Source of the DNA: Kosakonia pseudosacchari
GTDB lineage: Bacteria > Pseudomonadota > Gammaproteobacteria > Enterobacterales > Enterobacteriaceae
DNA: 64,000 nt
NCBI RefSeq assembly: GCF_900184035.1
Contig: NZ_FXWP01000004.1
Location: 124,001-188,000 of the forward strand
Direction of reading: 5' to 3'
Each line of letters opens with the position of its first letter. Within the stretch, counting starts at the first letter, position 1. Made by a program: the position numbers and the translations under genes. This document shows positions 35,545 through 45,198 of the stretch, one piece after another. Below the pieces are notes generated by a model. That model ran no database searches. It saw nothing but the letters and a program-made list of their open reading frames with translations, and was not told the DNA's origin.

Positions 35545-37578
35545 TTACTTCACTTGCTGGCCTGCTTTTGCGCCGCTGTCCGGGCTTAGCAGGAAGATAT
35601 CTTTCCCGCCAGGGCCGGCGGCCATCACCATCCCTTCGGAGATACCAAAGCGCATTTTGCGCGGCGCGAGGTTCGCGACCATTACCGTCAGGCGACCAAT
35701 CAGCGCGCTCGGGTCCGGGTAAGCGGAACGAATACCGGAGAAGACATTGCGTTTTTCGCCATCCAGATCCAGCGTCAGGCGCAGCAGCTTGTCGGAACCG
35801 TCGACAAATTCGGCGTTTTCAATCAGCGCCACGCGCAGATCGACTTTCGCGAAATCATCAAAGCTGATGGTCTCCTGAATCGGGTTATCCGCCAGCTCAC
35901 CAGTGGCCGGTGCGGCAGCCGCTTTCACTTCCTCTTTTGACGCTTCCACCAGCGCTTCCACCTGTTTCATTTCGATACGGTTATACAACGCTTTGAAGGC
36001 GTTAACTTTGTGGCCGAGCAGCGGCAGGTTGATGGCATCCCACTCAAGCGTGGTGTTGAGGAACGCTTCAGTGCGCTCCGCCAGCGACGGCAGAACCGGC
36101 TTCAGCCACGTCATCAGCACGCGGAACATGTTCAGCCCCATGGTGCAAATGGCCTGCAGATCGGCGTCGCGGCCCTCCTGTTTTGCCACCACCCACGGTG
36201 CTTGTTCGTCAACGTAGCGGTTCGCCACATCGGCCAGCGCCATAATTTCGCGCACCGCTTTGCCGAACTCACGGCTCTCCCACGCCTCGCTAATGGTCAC
36301 TGCCGCGTCGGTAAAGGTTTTATAAAGCGCCGGGTCGGCAAGCTCTGCTGCCAGTACGCCATCAAAACGTTTATTGATAAAACCAGCGTTACGCGAGGCG
36401 AGGTTGACCACTTTGTTAACGATGTCGGCATTCACGCGCTGAATGAAATCTTCGAGGTTGAGATCGATATCATCAATGCGCGAAGAGAGCTTCGCCGCGT
36501 AGTAGTAACGCAGGCTGTCGGCGTCGAAATGGTTCAGCCAGGTGCTGGCTTTGATAAACGTACCGCGCGATTTGGACATCTTCGCGCCGTTCACTGTCAC
36601 ATAACCATGCACGAACAGGTTGGTCGGCTTGCGGAAGTTGCTGCCTTCCAGCATCGCCGGCCAGAACAGGCTGTGGAAGTAAACAATGTCTTTACCGATA
36701 AAGTGATACAGCTCGGCAGTGGACTCTTTTTTCCAGTATTCGTCGAAGTTGCTGGTATCGCCGCGCTTGTCGCACAGGTTTTTGAATGAACCCATGTAGC
36801 CGATTGGCGCATCCAGCCAGACGTAGAAGTATTTGCCCGGCGCGTTAGGGATTTCGAAACCGAAATAGGGCGCATCGCGGGAGATATCCCACTGCTGTAA
36901 GCCGGACTCGAACCACTCCTGCATTTTGTTCGCCACCTGCTCCTGCAGCGCGCCGCTGCGCGTCCACGCCTGCAACATTTCGCTGAATGACGGCAGATCG
37001 AAGAAGAAGTGCTCGGAATCACGCATTACCGGCGTCGCGCCGGAAACCACCGACTTCGGCTCAATCAGCTCGGTCGGGCTGTAGGTTGCGCCGCACACTT
37101 CGCAGTTATCACCGTATTGATCCGGTGATTTACATTTCGGGCAGGTGCCTTTCACAAAACGGTCCGGCAGGAACATGCCTTTTTCCGGATCGTAAAGCTG
37201 AGAGATCGTGCGGTTTTTAATAAAACCGTTCTCTTTCAGGCGAGTGTAGATAAGCTCCGACAACTCACGGTTCTCATCGCTGTGCGTAGAGTGGTAGTTG
37301 TCGTAGCTGATGTTAAAGCCAGCAAAATCGGTCTGATGCTCCTGACTCATGTCCGCAATCATCTGCTCCGGAGTGATCCCCAGTTGCTGTGCTTTCAGCA
37401 TGATCGGCGTGCCGTGGGCGTCGTCCGCACAGATGAAGTTGACCTCGTGGCCGCGCATTCGCTGGTAACGGACCCAGACATCAGCCTGGATGTGCTCCAG
37501 CATATGGCCGAGGTGGATGGAGCCGTTGGCGTACGGCAGCGCGCACGTTACCAGAATTTTCTTCGCGACTTGAGTCAT
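35545..37578 (-). CDS. metG: Methionyl-tRNA synthetase
   Basis: Charges tRNA-Met. The 677-residue protein is the E. coli length. It has the HIGH-type motif [12 protein letters not shown] near residue 14, four zinc-knuckle cysteines (CPKC and CEVC, near residues 146-162), KMSKS in [10 protein letters not shown] near residue 333, and a C-terminal tRNA-binding (EMAP-like) domain from about 570. The ATG at 37578 matches E. coli; one three codons earlier is also open. Confidence 0.98.
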   Translation of the reverse strand: MTQVAKKILVTCALPYANGSIHLGHMLEHIQADVWVRYQRMRGHEVNFICADDAHGTPIMLKAQQLGITPEQMIADMSQEHQTDFAGFNISYDNYHSTHSDENRELSELIYTRLKENGFIKNRTISQLYDPEKGMFLPDRFVKGTCPKCKSPDQYGDNCEVCGATYSPTELIEPKSVVSGATPVMRDSEHFFFDLPSFSEMLQAWTRSGALQEQVANKMQEWFESGLQQWDISRDAPYFGFEIPNAPGKYFYVWLDAPIGYMGSFKNLCDKRGDTSNFDEYWKKESTAELYHFIGKDIVYFHSLFWPAMLEGSNFRKPTNLFVHGYVTVNGAKMSKSRGTFIKASTWLNHFDADSLRYYYAAKLSSRIDDIDLNLEDFIQRVNADIVNKVVNLASRNAGFINKRFDGVLAAELADPALYKTFTDAAVTISEAWESREFGKAVREIMALADVANRYVDEQAPWVVAKQEGRDADLQAICTMGLNMFRVLMTWLKPVLPSLAERTEAFLNTTLEWDAINLPLLGHKVNAFKALYNRIEMKQVEALVEASKEEVKAAAAPATGELADNPIQETISFDDFAKVDLRVALIENAEFVDGSDKLLRLTLDLDGEKRNVFSGIRSAYPDPSALIGRLTVMVANLAPRKMRFGISEGMVMAAGPGGKDIFLLSPDSGAKAGQQVK

Positions 37579-37614
37579 AGTAGGCATTACATCTTCTTGA
37601 GAAAAAGGGGCATA

Positions 37615-37700
37615 AATATTACCAAAAAGGTAAATATTGCGCCACGCGAGAAGGGCTTTTGCAGCGTTTTAATCCCTACATCAACCTTTTTGGTAAATAT
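37615..37700. repeat. Two copies of ACC-N5-GGTAAATAT in the metG-mrp gap
   Basis: ATTACCAAAAAGGTAAATAT at 37618-37637 and AACCTTTTTGGTAAATAT at 37683-37700 share ACC-N5-GGTAAATAT. Each is itself an inverted repeat (ACC/GGT around A5 or T5). They lie between the divergent metG and mrp promoters and may be a regulator's paired sites; no regulator is recognised. Confidence 0.5.
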
Positions 37701-37869
37701 CGCTGCCCCTGTACCTGGAGTTTTAAGCACGTTTCAATCCATAGATGAATACATGAGTAATAATTACGCCATGCGTTAACGGCATTTATCCGTAAATGAA
37801 TAATTGTTGCCCGTGGGGTAAACTTGCTGGCTACAATGTCGTTTTCAGAACAACTACAAAGGAGTCGGG

Positions 37870-38979
37870 ATGAGTTCGCAATCCCAGGCCAAATCCCCGG
37901 AAGCGTTACGCGCGATTGTCACCGGGACGCTGGCCGATTTTCAGCACCCAACCCTGAAGCACAATCTCACCGCGCTTAAAGCGGTGCACCATGTCGCATG
38001 GCTGGATGATACCCTGCATGTTGAGCTGCTGATGCCGTTCGTCTGGCGCAGTGCGTTTGAAGAGTTAAAAGCCCAGTGCAGCGCCGAATTGCTGCGTCTG
38101 ACCGGCGCGCGCGCCATCGACTGGAAGTTGTCGCACAACATCGCCACCTTAAAACGTGTGAAGAACCAGCCGGGCGTCAACGGTGTGAAAAACATCATTG
38201 CCGTCAGTTCCGGCAAGGGCGGGGTGGGGAAATCCTCCACGGCGGTCAACCTGGCGCTGGCGCTGGCGGCGGAAGGGGCGAAAGTCGGTATTCTCGACGC
38301 CGATATTTATGGCCCGTCGATCCCGGTAATGCTCGGTGCGGAACATGAGCGTCCAACCTCGCCGGACGGCACGCATATGGCGCCGATTATCGCCCACGGC
38401 CTGGCGACCAACTCGATTGGTTATCTGGTAACCGACGATAACGCTATGGTGTGGCGCGGTCCGATGGCCAGCAAAGCGCTGCTGCAACTGTTGCAGGAGT
38501 CCATGTGGCCGGATCTCGATTACCTGGTGCTGGATATGCCGCCAGGCACCGGTGATATTCAGCTGACGCTGGCGCAAAACATTCCGGTGACCGGCGCGCT
38601 GGTGGTGACCACGCCGCAGGATATCGCGCTGATTGACGCCAAAAAAGGCATCGTCATGTTCGAGAAAGTGGAAGTGCCAGTGCTCGGTATTGTTGAAAAC
38701 ATGAGCATGCACATTTGCAGCAACTGCGGTCATCACGAACCGATTTTCGGCACCGGTGGTGCGGAAAAACTGGCTGAGCAGTATCACACTGAGTTGTTGG
38801 GTCAGATGCCGCTGCACATTTCGCTGCGTGAAGATCTGGATAAAGGTACGCCGACAGTGGTGAGCCGCCCGGACAGCGAATTTACCGCTATCTACCGTCA
38901 ACTTGCCGGGCGCGTAGCCGCGCAGCTCTACTGGCAGGGCGAAGTCATTCCTGGCGATATCGCATTTCGCGCAGTGTAA
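37870..38979 (+). CDS. mrp: Fe-S cluster carrier ATPase Mrp/ApbC
   Basis: A P-loop NTPase of 369 residues that carries [4Fe-4S] clusters. It has an N-terminal MIP18-like domain (1-95), the deviant Walker A GKGGVGKSS near residue 115, DADIYGPSIP, and the cluster-binding pair CSNC near residue 283. AAAGGAGTCGGG precedes the ATG. Divergent from metG, as in E. coli. Confidence 0.96.
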   Translation: MSSQSQAKSPEALRAIVTGTLADFQHPTLKHNLTALKAVHHVAWLDDTLHVELLMPFVWRSAFEELKAQCSAELLRLTGARAIDWKLSHNIATLKRVKNQPGVNGVKNIIAVSSGKGGVGKSSTAVNLALALAAEGAKVGILDADIYGPSIPVMLGAEHERPTSPDGTHMAPIIAHGLATNSIGYLVTDDNAMVWRGPMASKALLQLLQESMWPDLDYLVLDMPPGTGDIQLTLAQNIPVTGALVVTTPQDIALIDAKKGIVMFEKVEVPVLGIVENMSMHICSNCGHHEPIFGTGGAEKLAEQYHTELLGQMPLHISLREDLDKGTPTVVSRPDSEFTAIYRQLAGRVAAQLYWQGEVIPGDIAFRAV

Positions 38980-38985
38980 GTCAGC

Positions 38986-39012
38986 AAACCTCTCCCGTCC
39001 GGGAGAGGTTTT
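38986..39012. terminator. Bidirectional terminator between mrp and the acetyltransferase
   Basis: An 11-bp stem (AAACCTCTCCC / GGGAGAGGTTT) with loop GTCC, followed by T residues on the plus strand and by a short run on the minus strand. It serves both convergent genes. Confidence 0.8.
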
Positions 39013-39438
39013 TCACTTCTTCAGATAGTGCATCAGCACGTAATCCCCTTCCGGCGAAACGCCCTGTGCTTCGATATGCCAGCCGTGGTGCTGATAAAAC
39101 GCCAGTGCGGTTTTGTTCTGCAACAAGCATTTCAGCGCGCCGGTGCTGGTAAAGGTAGATTGCGCATGTTTGAGCAGTGCGCTGCCGACGCCTTTGCCCT
39201 GAAAGGCCGGGTCGACAAACAGGTTGTGCAGGAAGTTGTCGTTTTCGTACACCGAGGCGAACCCCAGCCGGTGGCCATCCTCTTCAGCGACCCAGATGGT
39301 TTCATCGAGCGTGGCGGCGTCAAAATCTTCCAGCCGCCAGTCGCTGCCATCAAGCCAATGCCAGCTCGCTTTGCGGGCGTGTAAAAAAAGGGTACGTAAA
39401 AACGGTCTGTCACTTTCCTGCCAGCGGCGAATAATCAT
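39013..39438 (-). CDS. GNAT N-acetyltransferase
   Basis: A 141-residue GNAT protein starting MIIRRWQESDRPFLRTLF. The acetyl-CoA motif FQGKGVGSALLKHA lies near residue 80 and the C-terminal NKTALAFYQHHGWHIE follows. The substrate is unknown. It starts 12 bases after rcnB on the same strand, so the two are probably cotranscribed. Confidence 0.88.
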   Translation of the reverse strand: MIIRRWQESDRPFLRTLFLHARKASWHWLDGSDWRLEDFDAATLDETIWVAEEDGHRLGFASVYENDNFLHNLFVDPAFQGKGVGSALLKHAQSTFTSTGALKCLLQNKTALAFYQHHGWHIEAQGVSPEGDYVLMHYLKK

Positions 39439-39450
39439 TCAGTTCCTGGT

Positions 39451-39786
39451 TTAGCGATGGTAAAAGATGTCGCCGTTATAGGCTTTGAGGATTTTGCCTT
39501 CGGCATCAGTAATAAGCACATAGTTGCCGCCCATGTAGGTCCAGTGGCTACCGGCTTCAGGGGCGGGCAGGTTACGCAGTTGCCACTGTTTAATGTTGTA
39601 CTCTTCGCTGCGGTACATTTCCGGAACCGTGTCGCCAATGGTGAATTTCGTAAAGTCGGCGACGAACTCATTAATTTCGTAAGATTGCGCCCCGCTAGCG
39701 CCTGGCGTCGCGGTTTGCGGTGCGGCAAAGGCCGTCGTGGCGGTTGCCAACAGCGCGCCCAGAAGCATCATTTTTGTTTTACTCAT
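39451..39786 (-). CDS. rcnB: RcnB-family periplasmic metal-homeostasis protein
   Basis: A 111-residue periplasmic protein with signal peptide (MSKTKMMLLGALLATATTAF, cleavage after AFA). The mature part carries VPEMYRSEEYNIKQWQLRNL and HWTYMGGNYVLI, nearly as in E. coli RcnB, which works with the RcnA nickel/cobalt exporter. No rcnA or rcnR is adjacent, so either they lie elsewhere or this copy works alone. Confidence 0.85.
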   Translation of the reverse strand: MSKTKMMLLGALLATATTAFAAPQTATPGASGAQSYEINEFVADFTKFTIGDTVPEMYRSEEYNIKQWQLRNLPAPEAGSHWTYMGGNYVLITDAEGKILKAYNGDIFYHR

Positions 39787-39983
39787 ACTCTCTCCAGGTT
39801 GTTCTTATCCATTTCACGCGGTTGCATAAATAGCACGCCATCATTGCCGTTAACGGACAACGGAGCAACCACCAAAAAATAACGCTTTGGTAAAAAGTGT
39901 AAGCAAACCCAGGGCGGAGCAGGAAAAGCGGACGGCGATTTTCGCTATCCGCTTGTAACCTTTAAGAATAATCCTGGCGAGTA

Positions 39984-40997
39984 TTAGCCAGCAAACCCTT
40001 CCAGTACGATTTTCCCGACCGCACGCTGGCTTTCCAGCAGCGCATGGGCTTTACGCAGGTTCGCGGCATTGATCGCGCCAAAATGCTCGCCAAGTGTGGT
40101 TCTTAACACGCCTTCATCGATCAACTGCGCCACGCGGGAGAGCAACTGGTGCTGGGCAATCATATCCTCGGTGGTGAACATTGAACGGGTAAACATAAAC
40201 TCCCAGTGCAGCGAAATGCTTTTCACCTTCAGCGGCAGCGCATCCAGGCTGTGCGGATCGTCAATCAGCGCCAGTTTACCCTGCGGTTTCAGGGCGTTAA
40301 TTAACTGCTGATAATGCTCTTCGGTATTATTGAGGCTGGCGACATGCGACACCTGTTTGATACCAATGCGCGCCAGCTCTTCGGTCAGCGGTTTGCTGTG
40401 GTCAATCACATAGTGCGCACCCAGCTCTTTTACCCACTGCTGGCTGGTGGGGCGGGATGCCGTACCAATCACCGTTAAGCGGGTTAACTTACGTGCCAGC
40501 TGCGTCATGATCGAGCCTACGCCGCCCGCCGCGCCAACAATCAGCAGCACATCATTTTCGTTGCCGCCTTCTTTGATACCCAGACGGTCGAATAACAGCT
40601 CCCAGGCGGTAATGGCGGTTAAGGGCAGGGCGGCGGCGGCTGCGTTATCCAGCGTTTTCGGTTTGCGCGCGGCAATGCGTTCGTCCACCAACTGGAATTC
40701 GCTGTTGCTGCCAGGGCGGGTTAGCGCACCGGCGTACCACACTTCATCGCCCGGCTGGAACAACGTTACCGCTTCTCCCACGGCAGTCACCACGCCAACG
40801 GCATCCCAGCCCAGCACGCGCGGTGCATCGGCGTTAAAACCGGCGCGCACTTTGGTATCCACAGGGTTGACGGAAACGGCTTTCACTTCCACCAGTAAGT
40901 CGTGGCCGCTGGCGGTCGGTTGCGGCAGTTCAATGTCGGTAAGAAAATCCAGATTGCTGCCGTTCTGCGCGGCGCGGGTAATAGCGATAGCTTTCAT
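39984..40997 (-). CDS. Zinc-type alcohol dehydrogenase / quinone oxidoreductase
   Basis: A 337-residue medium-chain dehydrogenase/reductase of the ZADH/quinone-oxidoreductase-like group. The N-terminal GroES-like domain has DLLVEVKAVSVNPVDTKVRA. The Rossmann motif is VLLIVGAAGGVGSIMTQLAR near residue 150. The zinc ligands of classical alcohol dehydrogenases are not evident, so it is probably a zinc-independent NADPH reductase. Two ATGs abut (41000 and 40997); the second has the better distance from GGAG. Confidence 0.88.
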   Translation of the reverse strand: MKAIAITRAAQNGSNLDFLTDIELPQPTASGHDLLVEVKAVSVNPVDTKVRAGFNADAPRVLGWDAVGVVTAVGEAVTLFQPGDEVWYAGALTRPGSNSEFQLVDERIAARKPKTLDNAAAAALPLTAITAWELLFDRLGIKEGGNENDVLLIVGAAGGVGSIMTQLARKLTRLTVIGTASRPTSQQWVKELGAHYVIDHSKPLTEELARIGIKQVSHVASLNNTEEHYQQLINALKPQGKLALIDDPHSLDALPLKVKSISLHWEFMFTRSMFTTEDMIAQHQLLSRVAQLIDEGVLRTTLGEHFGAINAANLRKAHALLESQRAVGKIVLEGFAG

Positions 40998-41105
40998 CAT
41001 GGCTCCGTTAATGCGTTTTTGCTGTCGATGCAGATAAGGGTAGTCAAAGCTTATCTGATGAAAAACACGCAAAACGGAGCAGCACTTATCCTTGATGAGT
41101 GAAAA

Positions 41106-42236
41106 TCAATTTATCTGCGCGTCCGGAGAGTCCGGGTTTGGCACCGGAATATCGGCGCTGACACGCAAATCCTGATCGTCAAAAATCATGCAGTGGCGGC
41201 TATCAAAAGCGAGGGTAATTTTCTGCCACGGGCGGAAATGGACATCCCCCGGCAACAAAATTTTAATGTTGTCATGGCCGTAACACTGACCAAACAGGTA
41301 AGTGTTATTCCCCAGCCGTTCCACCACTTCACACTGAAACTCCAGCGGCGTGCCGCGCGTGACATCCGTGGAGAGATGTTCCGGTCGAATGCCGAGCGTG
41401 ATCGACGCACCAGGCTCCAGCCGCGAGGTGTCAATACCGAGCGTTAATTGATGACCCTGCGCCAGCGTGATAGTCACTTCGCCAGGTTGCCAGGCGTTAA
41501 CGGTTGCCGGCAGGAAGTTCATCTTTGGCGAGCCGATAAACCCGGCGACAAACTTGTTTTTCGGGTTGTAGTAGAGCGACATCGGCGAGCCCATTTGCTC
41601 GACATTGCCGTAGTTCATCACCACGATTTTATCCGCCAGCGTCATCGCTTCCACCTGGTCGTGGGTGACATACACCATGGTGGTTTTCAGCTCCTGATGC
41701 AGGCGCGCAATGTGCAGGCGCATCTCAACGCGCAATTCGGCGTCGAGGTTTGACAGCGGTTCGTCGAACATAAATACGCGCGGGTTACGGACAATCGCAC
41801 GACCAATAGCGACACGCTGGCGCTGACCGCCAGAGAGCTGTTTCGGTTTTCGGTCCAGTAGATGGCTCAGTTGCAGGGTTTTCGCCACCATCTCTACCTG
41901 GCGGCGGATCTCCTCTTTCGGCACTTTGTTCACTTTCAGCCCGTAGCCCATGTTTTCCGCCACGGTCATATGCGGATAGAGCGCGTAAGACTGGAACACC
42001 ATCGACACGCCGCGATGGGCTGGCGCGACATCGTTCATCACTTCGTCGCCAATCAACACTTCGCCTTCGCTGACCTCTTCCAGACCGGCAATCATGCGCA
42101 ACATGGTGGATTTGCCGCAGCCGGAAGGGCCGACAAATACCGCGAATTCGCCATCATCAATCGACAAATTGACATTATTCAGCGTCACCGTGTCGCCAAA
42201 CCGTTTGGTGACATTCCTCAGTCGTATATTGGACAT
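41106..42236 (-). CDS. ganK: Galacto-oligosaccharide ABC importer ATPase
   Basis: A 376-residue MalK/UgpC/MsmX-type ATPase: Walker A GPSGCGKST near residue 38, signature LSGGQRQRVAIGRAIV near residue 134, Walker B FMFDEPLSNLDAEL, and a C-terminal TOBE/OB region. It stands divergent from ganE across a shared control region, like ganK in the Dickeya/Erwinia chrysanthemi gan locus. The frame is open to 42272; GGGGAA before the ATG at 42236 and the family start support the call. Confidence 0.9.
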   Translation of the reverse strand: MSNIRLRNVTKRFGDTVTLNNVNLSIDDGEFAVFVGPSGCGKSTMLRMIAGLEEVSEGEVLIGDEVMNDVAPAHRGVSMVFQSYALYPHMTVAENMGYGLKVNKVPKEEIRRQVEMVAKTLQLSHLLDRKPKQLSGGQRQRVAIGRAIVRNPRVFMFDEPLSNLDAELRVEMRLHIARLHQELKTTMVYVTHDQVEAMTLADKIVVMNYGNVEQMGSPMSLYYNPKNKFVAGFIGSPKMNFLPATVNAWQPGEVTITLAQGHQLTLGIDTSRLEPGASITLGIRPEHLSTDVTRGTPLEFQCEVVERLGNNTYLFGQCYGHDNIKILLPGDVHFRPWQKITLAFDSRHCMIFDDQDLRVSADIPVPNPDSPDAQIN

Positions 42237-42294
42237 CAACGTTCCCCGAATGTAGTAGCCGTTATTTACCATTTATGCCGTGTGTTGAGTGTTT

Positions 42295-42312
42295 TTGTAT
42301 TACGTATAACAA
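42295..42312. promoter_or_regulatory. Candidate GanR operator, ganK/ganE gap
   Basis: An imperfect 18-bp palindrome centred on TACGTA with TTGT / ACAA ends, the general form bound by LacI-family repressors. Its left part, TTTTGTATTACGT (42293-42305), recurs exactly upstream of ganL. GTATAACAA also occurs at 42460-42468, and its complement at 42562-42570. Confidence 0.55.
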
Positions 42313-42399
42313 TCATCTGGCGTTGCTGCGTAACGGCGAAAAATCTTGCTATGACTATAACTTCCAGTGTTTTTGCGCCCTATAATGAATTTTCATTTC

Positions 42400-42415
42400 T
42401 GTAATGCCGGTCACA
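42400..42415. promoter_or_regulatory. CRP site upstream of ganE
   Basis: TGTAA-N6-TCACA matches the CRP consensus at nine of ten arm positions, about 180 bp before ganE. A perfect TATAAT lies just upstream at 42381-42386 without a clear -35. Catabolite control of the gan operon is inferred. Confidence 0.55.
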
Positions 42416-42588
42416 TAACTCACCGTTTATGCTCGTTTTATTAATTAGTAAAGCGTAGCGTATAACAAATTCAATAAGGCGGGTGAATACGTCTTAAACC
42501 CTGCAATATCAGGTGGTTTGTTTAAAGGGTATCCTGATGTTGCGCCATAAAAACCACATAATTGTTATACCTTGACATGAGGTTGATA

Positions 42589-43824
42589 ATGAAAAAGAAC
42601 ACACTTACTGCACTGATCCTCTCTGCACTCACCGTTGGCCAGACGGTTAGCCTGTCGGCGCACGCCGCCACTCAGCAGCTTAATGTCTGGGAAGACATCA
42701 AAAAGTCGGTCGGCATTCAGGACGCCGTAAAAGATTTTGAACAAAAGTACGACGTCAAAGTTAACGTGCAGGAGATGCCCTACGCGCAGCAACTGGAAAA
42801 ATTACGCCTTGATGGGCCAGCCGGAATTGGCCCGGATGTGCTGGTCATTCCCAATGATCAGCTGGGTGGCGCGGTGGTGCAAGGGCTGCTGACCCCCCTG
42901 AATCTGGATAAAGAAAAAGTTGACGCCTTTACGCCTGCCTCAATTAACGCCTTTCGTCTGGATAACACTCTGTATGGTGTGCCGAAAGCGGTGGAAACCC
43001 TCGTGCTTATCTATAACAAAGAACTGATTGATAAGCCGCTGCAAAGCCTGCCGGAGTGGCTCGACTATTCGAAAAAACAGCGCGCACAGGACAAATACGG
43101 ACTGCTGGCCAAGTTTGACCAGATTTATTACAGCTGGGGTGCCATCGGGCCGGAAGGCGGCTACCTGTTTGGCAAAAACGACAAAGGCGGCTTCAACCCA
43201 CAGGATATTGGCCTCAATAAACCGGGCGCGGTGGAAGCCGTCACCTTCCTGAAAAAATTCTATGCCGAAGGCGTGTTTCCCTCCGGCATCCTCGGCGATA
43301 ACGGCCTGAACGCCATTGATTCGCTGTTTACCGAGAAAAAAGCCGCGGCGGTGATCAACGGCCCGTGGGCATTCCAGCCGTATGAAGCGGCGGGTATCAA
43401 TTACGGCGTCGCGCCGCTGCCGAACCTGCCGGACGGCAAGCCGATGAGCTCGTTCCTCGGCGTGAAGGGCTATGTCGTTTCAACCTGGAGCAAAGACAAA
43501 AAACTCGCGCAGCAATTCATCGAATTTATCAACCAGCCGCAGTACGTCAAAACGCGCTATATCGCCACGCGTGAAATCCCGGCGCAGAAAGCGATGATTG
43601 ACGATCCGGTTATCAAAAACGACGAAAAAGCCAGCGCGGTAGCGGTGCAGGCGGCGCGTGCGACGGCAATGCCGGGCATTCCGGAGATGGGCGAAGTGTG
43701 GGGCCCGGCGAATGCCGCGCTGGAGTTGAGCCTGACCGGCAAACAGGAACCGCAGGCGGCGCTCGATGCGGCCACCAAACAGATCCATATGCAAGTTGAA
43801 GCGATGCAGGCCAGTAACCAGTAA
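42589..43824 (+). CDS. ganE: Galacto-oligosaccharide-binding periplasmic protein
   Basis: A 411-residue MalE-type solute-binding protein with a signal peptide (MKKNTLTALILSALTVGQTV, cleavage after AHA). The mature part begins ATQQLNVWEDIKKSVGI and contains GPAGIGPDVLVIPNDQLGG and VINGPWAF as in maltose-type receptors. The ATG at 42589 follows GAGGT; the open frame starts earlier at 42562 with TTG. First gene of a run ganE-ganF-ganG-ganA-ganB. Confidence 0.9.
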   Translation: MKKNTLTALILSALTVGQTVSLSAHAATQQLNVWEDIKKSVGIQDAVKDFEQKYDVKVNVQEMPYAQQLEKLRLDGPAGIGPDVLVIPNDQLGGAVVQGLLTPLNLDKEKVDAFTPASINAFRLDNTLYGVPKAVETLVLIYNKELIDKPLQSLPEWLDYSKKQRAQDKYGLLAKFDQIYYSWGAIGPEGGYLFGKNDKGGFNPQDIGLNKPGAVEAVTFLKKFYAEGVFPSGILGDNGLNAIDSLFTEKKAAAVINGPWAFQPYEAAGINYGVAPLPNLPDGKPMSSFLGVKGYVVSTWSKDKKLAQQFIEFINQPQYVKTRYIATREIPAQKAMIDDPVIKNDEKASAVAVQAARATAMPGIPEMGEVWGPANAALELSLTGKQEPQAALDAATKQIHMQVEAMQASNQ

Positions 43825-43840
43825 CCGCGTGTTGTTGCGA

Positions 43841-43862
43841 AACGGGAGGGTTACCTCCCGTT
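43841..43862 (+). terminator. Hairpin between ganE and ganF
   Basis: Perfect 9-bp arms AACGGGAGG / CCTCCCGTT with loop GTTA and no T run. It parallels the mglB-mglA hairpin and the malE-malF gap of E. coli, where such structures keep the receptor message in excess. Confidence 0.6.
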
Positions 43863-43880
43863 GTTGAAAAGGAGTCGTAC

Positions 43881-45188
43881 GTGATTATCAGTCCCAGCGA
43901 AAATTTTGCCAAAACGCGTGGCGCAGGGCGTCATGCGTGGTGCGGGCTGCTGCTGGCCGTTGTGCCGGGTTTTGGTCAGTTTTATCACCGCCAGTGGTTA
44001 AAGGGCCTTATCTTCCTGGTGCTGCTTAGCAGCTTTATGGGCATTTTTTACGATTTTCTGCGCGAAGGATTGTGGGGGTTATATACGCTTGGTGAAGAGG
44101 TCCCGCGTGATAACTCCATTTTCTTGCTGGCAGAAGGGATTATCAGCGTACTCATCATCGCCTTTGGCGTGATGGTCTATTACCTCTCGCTGCGCGATGC
44201 GTGGGTAAATGGTAAAAAACGCGACGAGGGAAAACCGCTCAACAGCGTACGCAAACAGTACCAGATGTTGCTCAGCGACGGCTTCCCGTATCTGATGATC
44301 ACGCCAGGCTTTATTCTGCTGGTGTTTGTGGTGATTTTCCCGATCCTCTTCGGTTTCGCCATCGCCTTCACCAATTACAACCTTTACCACACGCCACCGG
44401 CCAAACTGGTGGACTGGGTGGGATTAAAGAACTTCGTTAACATCTTCACCTTGTCGATCTGGCGCTCAACCTTCTTTGATGTCCTGCAATGGACGGTGGT
44501 CTGGACGCTACTGGCCACCACGTTGCAGTGTTCCGTTGGCGTACTGCTGGCGATTCTGGTGAACCAGAAAGATCTGCGTTTTAAGCCGCTGATACGCACC
44601 ATTTTTATCTTGCCATGGGCGGTGCCGGGGTTTGTCACCATTCTGGTGTTCGCCGGGATGTTTAATGACTCGTTTGGCGTGATTAACAATGCCATTCTCG
44701 CGTTCTTCGGCATTGCGCCGAAAGCGTGGCTGACGGATCCGTTCTGGACCAAAACGGCGCTGATTATGATGCAAACCTGGCTCGGCTTCCCGTTTGTCTT
44801 CGCCATGACCACCGGCGTGTTGCAGGCCATCCCGGATGATTTGTACGAAGCGGCGAAAATGGATGGCGCGGGGACCTGGACGCGGTTGCGCACCATTACG
44901 CTGCCGCTGGTGCTGTACTCGATTGCGCCGATCATCATCACCCAATACACCTTCAACTTTAACAATTTCAACATCATCTATCTGTTTAACAACGGCGGCC
45001 CGGCGGTGGCGGGGGCGAACGCGGGGGGAACGGATATCCTGGTGTCGTGGATTTATAAGCTGACGATGTCCTCCTCGCAGTATGCGATTGCGGCGACCAT
45101 CACCATTTTGCTGTCGATTTTTGTTGTCGGCCTGGCGCTGTGGCAGTTCCGCGCGACCAAATCCTTTAAAAACGACGATATGGCATAA
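43881..45188 (+). CDS. ganF: Galacto-oligosaccharide importer permease GanF
   Basis: A 435-residue MalF-type permease with about eight helices. It has an N-terminal extra membrane region (residues 17-110), the BPD domain from about 200, and the EAA loop YEAAKMDGAGTWTRLRTITL near residue 322. GGAGTCGTAC precedes the start; the initiation codon lies 19 bases after the hairpin. It is shorter than E. coli MalF because the large periplasmic loop is missing. Confidence 0.9.
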   Translation: MIISPSENFAKTRGAGRHAWCGLLLAVVPGFGQFYHRQWLKGLIFLVLLSSFMGIFYDFLREGLWGLYTLGEEVPRDNSIFLLAEGIISVLIIAFGVMVYYLSLRDAWVNGKKRDEGKPLNSVRKQYQMLLSDGFPYLMITPGFILLVFVVIFPILFGFAIAFTNYNLYHTPPAKLVDWVGLKNFVNIFTLSIWRSTFFDVLQWTVVWTLLATTLQCSVGVLLAILVNQKDLRFKPLIRTIFILPWAVPGFVTILVFAGMFNDSFGVINNAILAFFGIAPKAWLTDPFWTKTALIMMQTWLGFPFVFAMTTGVLQAIPDDLYEAAKMDGAGTWTRLRTITLPLVLYSIAPIIITQYTFNFNNFNIIYLFNNGGPAVAGANAGGTDILVSWIYKLTMSSSQYAIAATITILLSIFVVGLALWQFRATKSFKNDDMA

Positions 45189-45198
45189 GGGAAGAAAA

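Noticed and set aside
36010-36789. A 259-codon plus-strand frame inside metG
   Set aside because: It is antisense to metG, whose motifs are complete, and has no sign of an independent gene.
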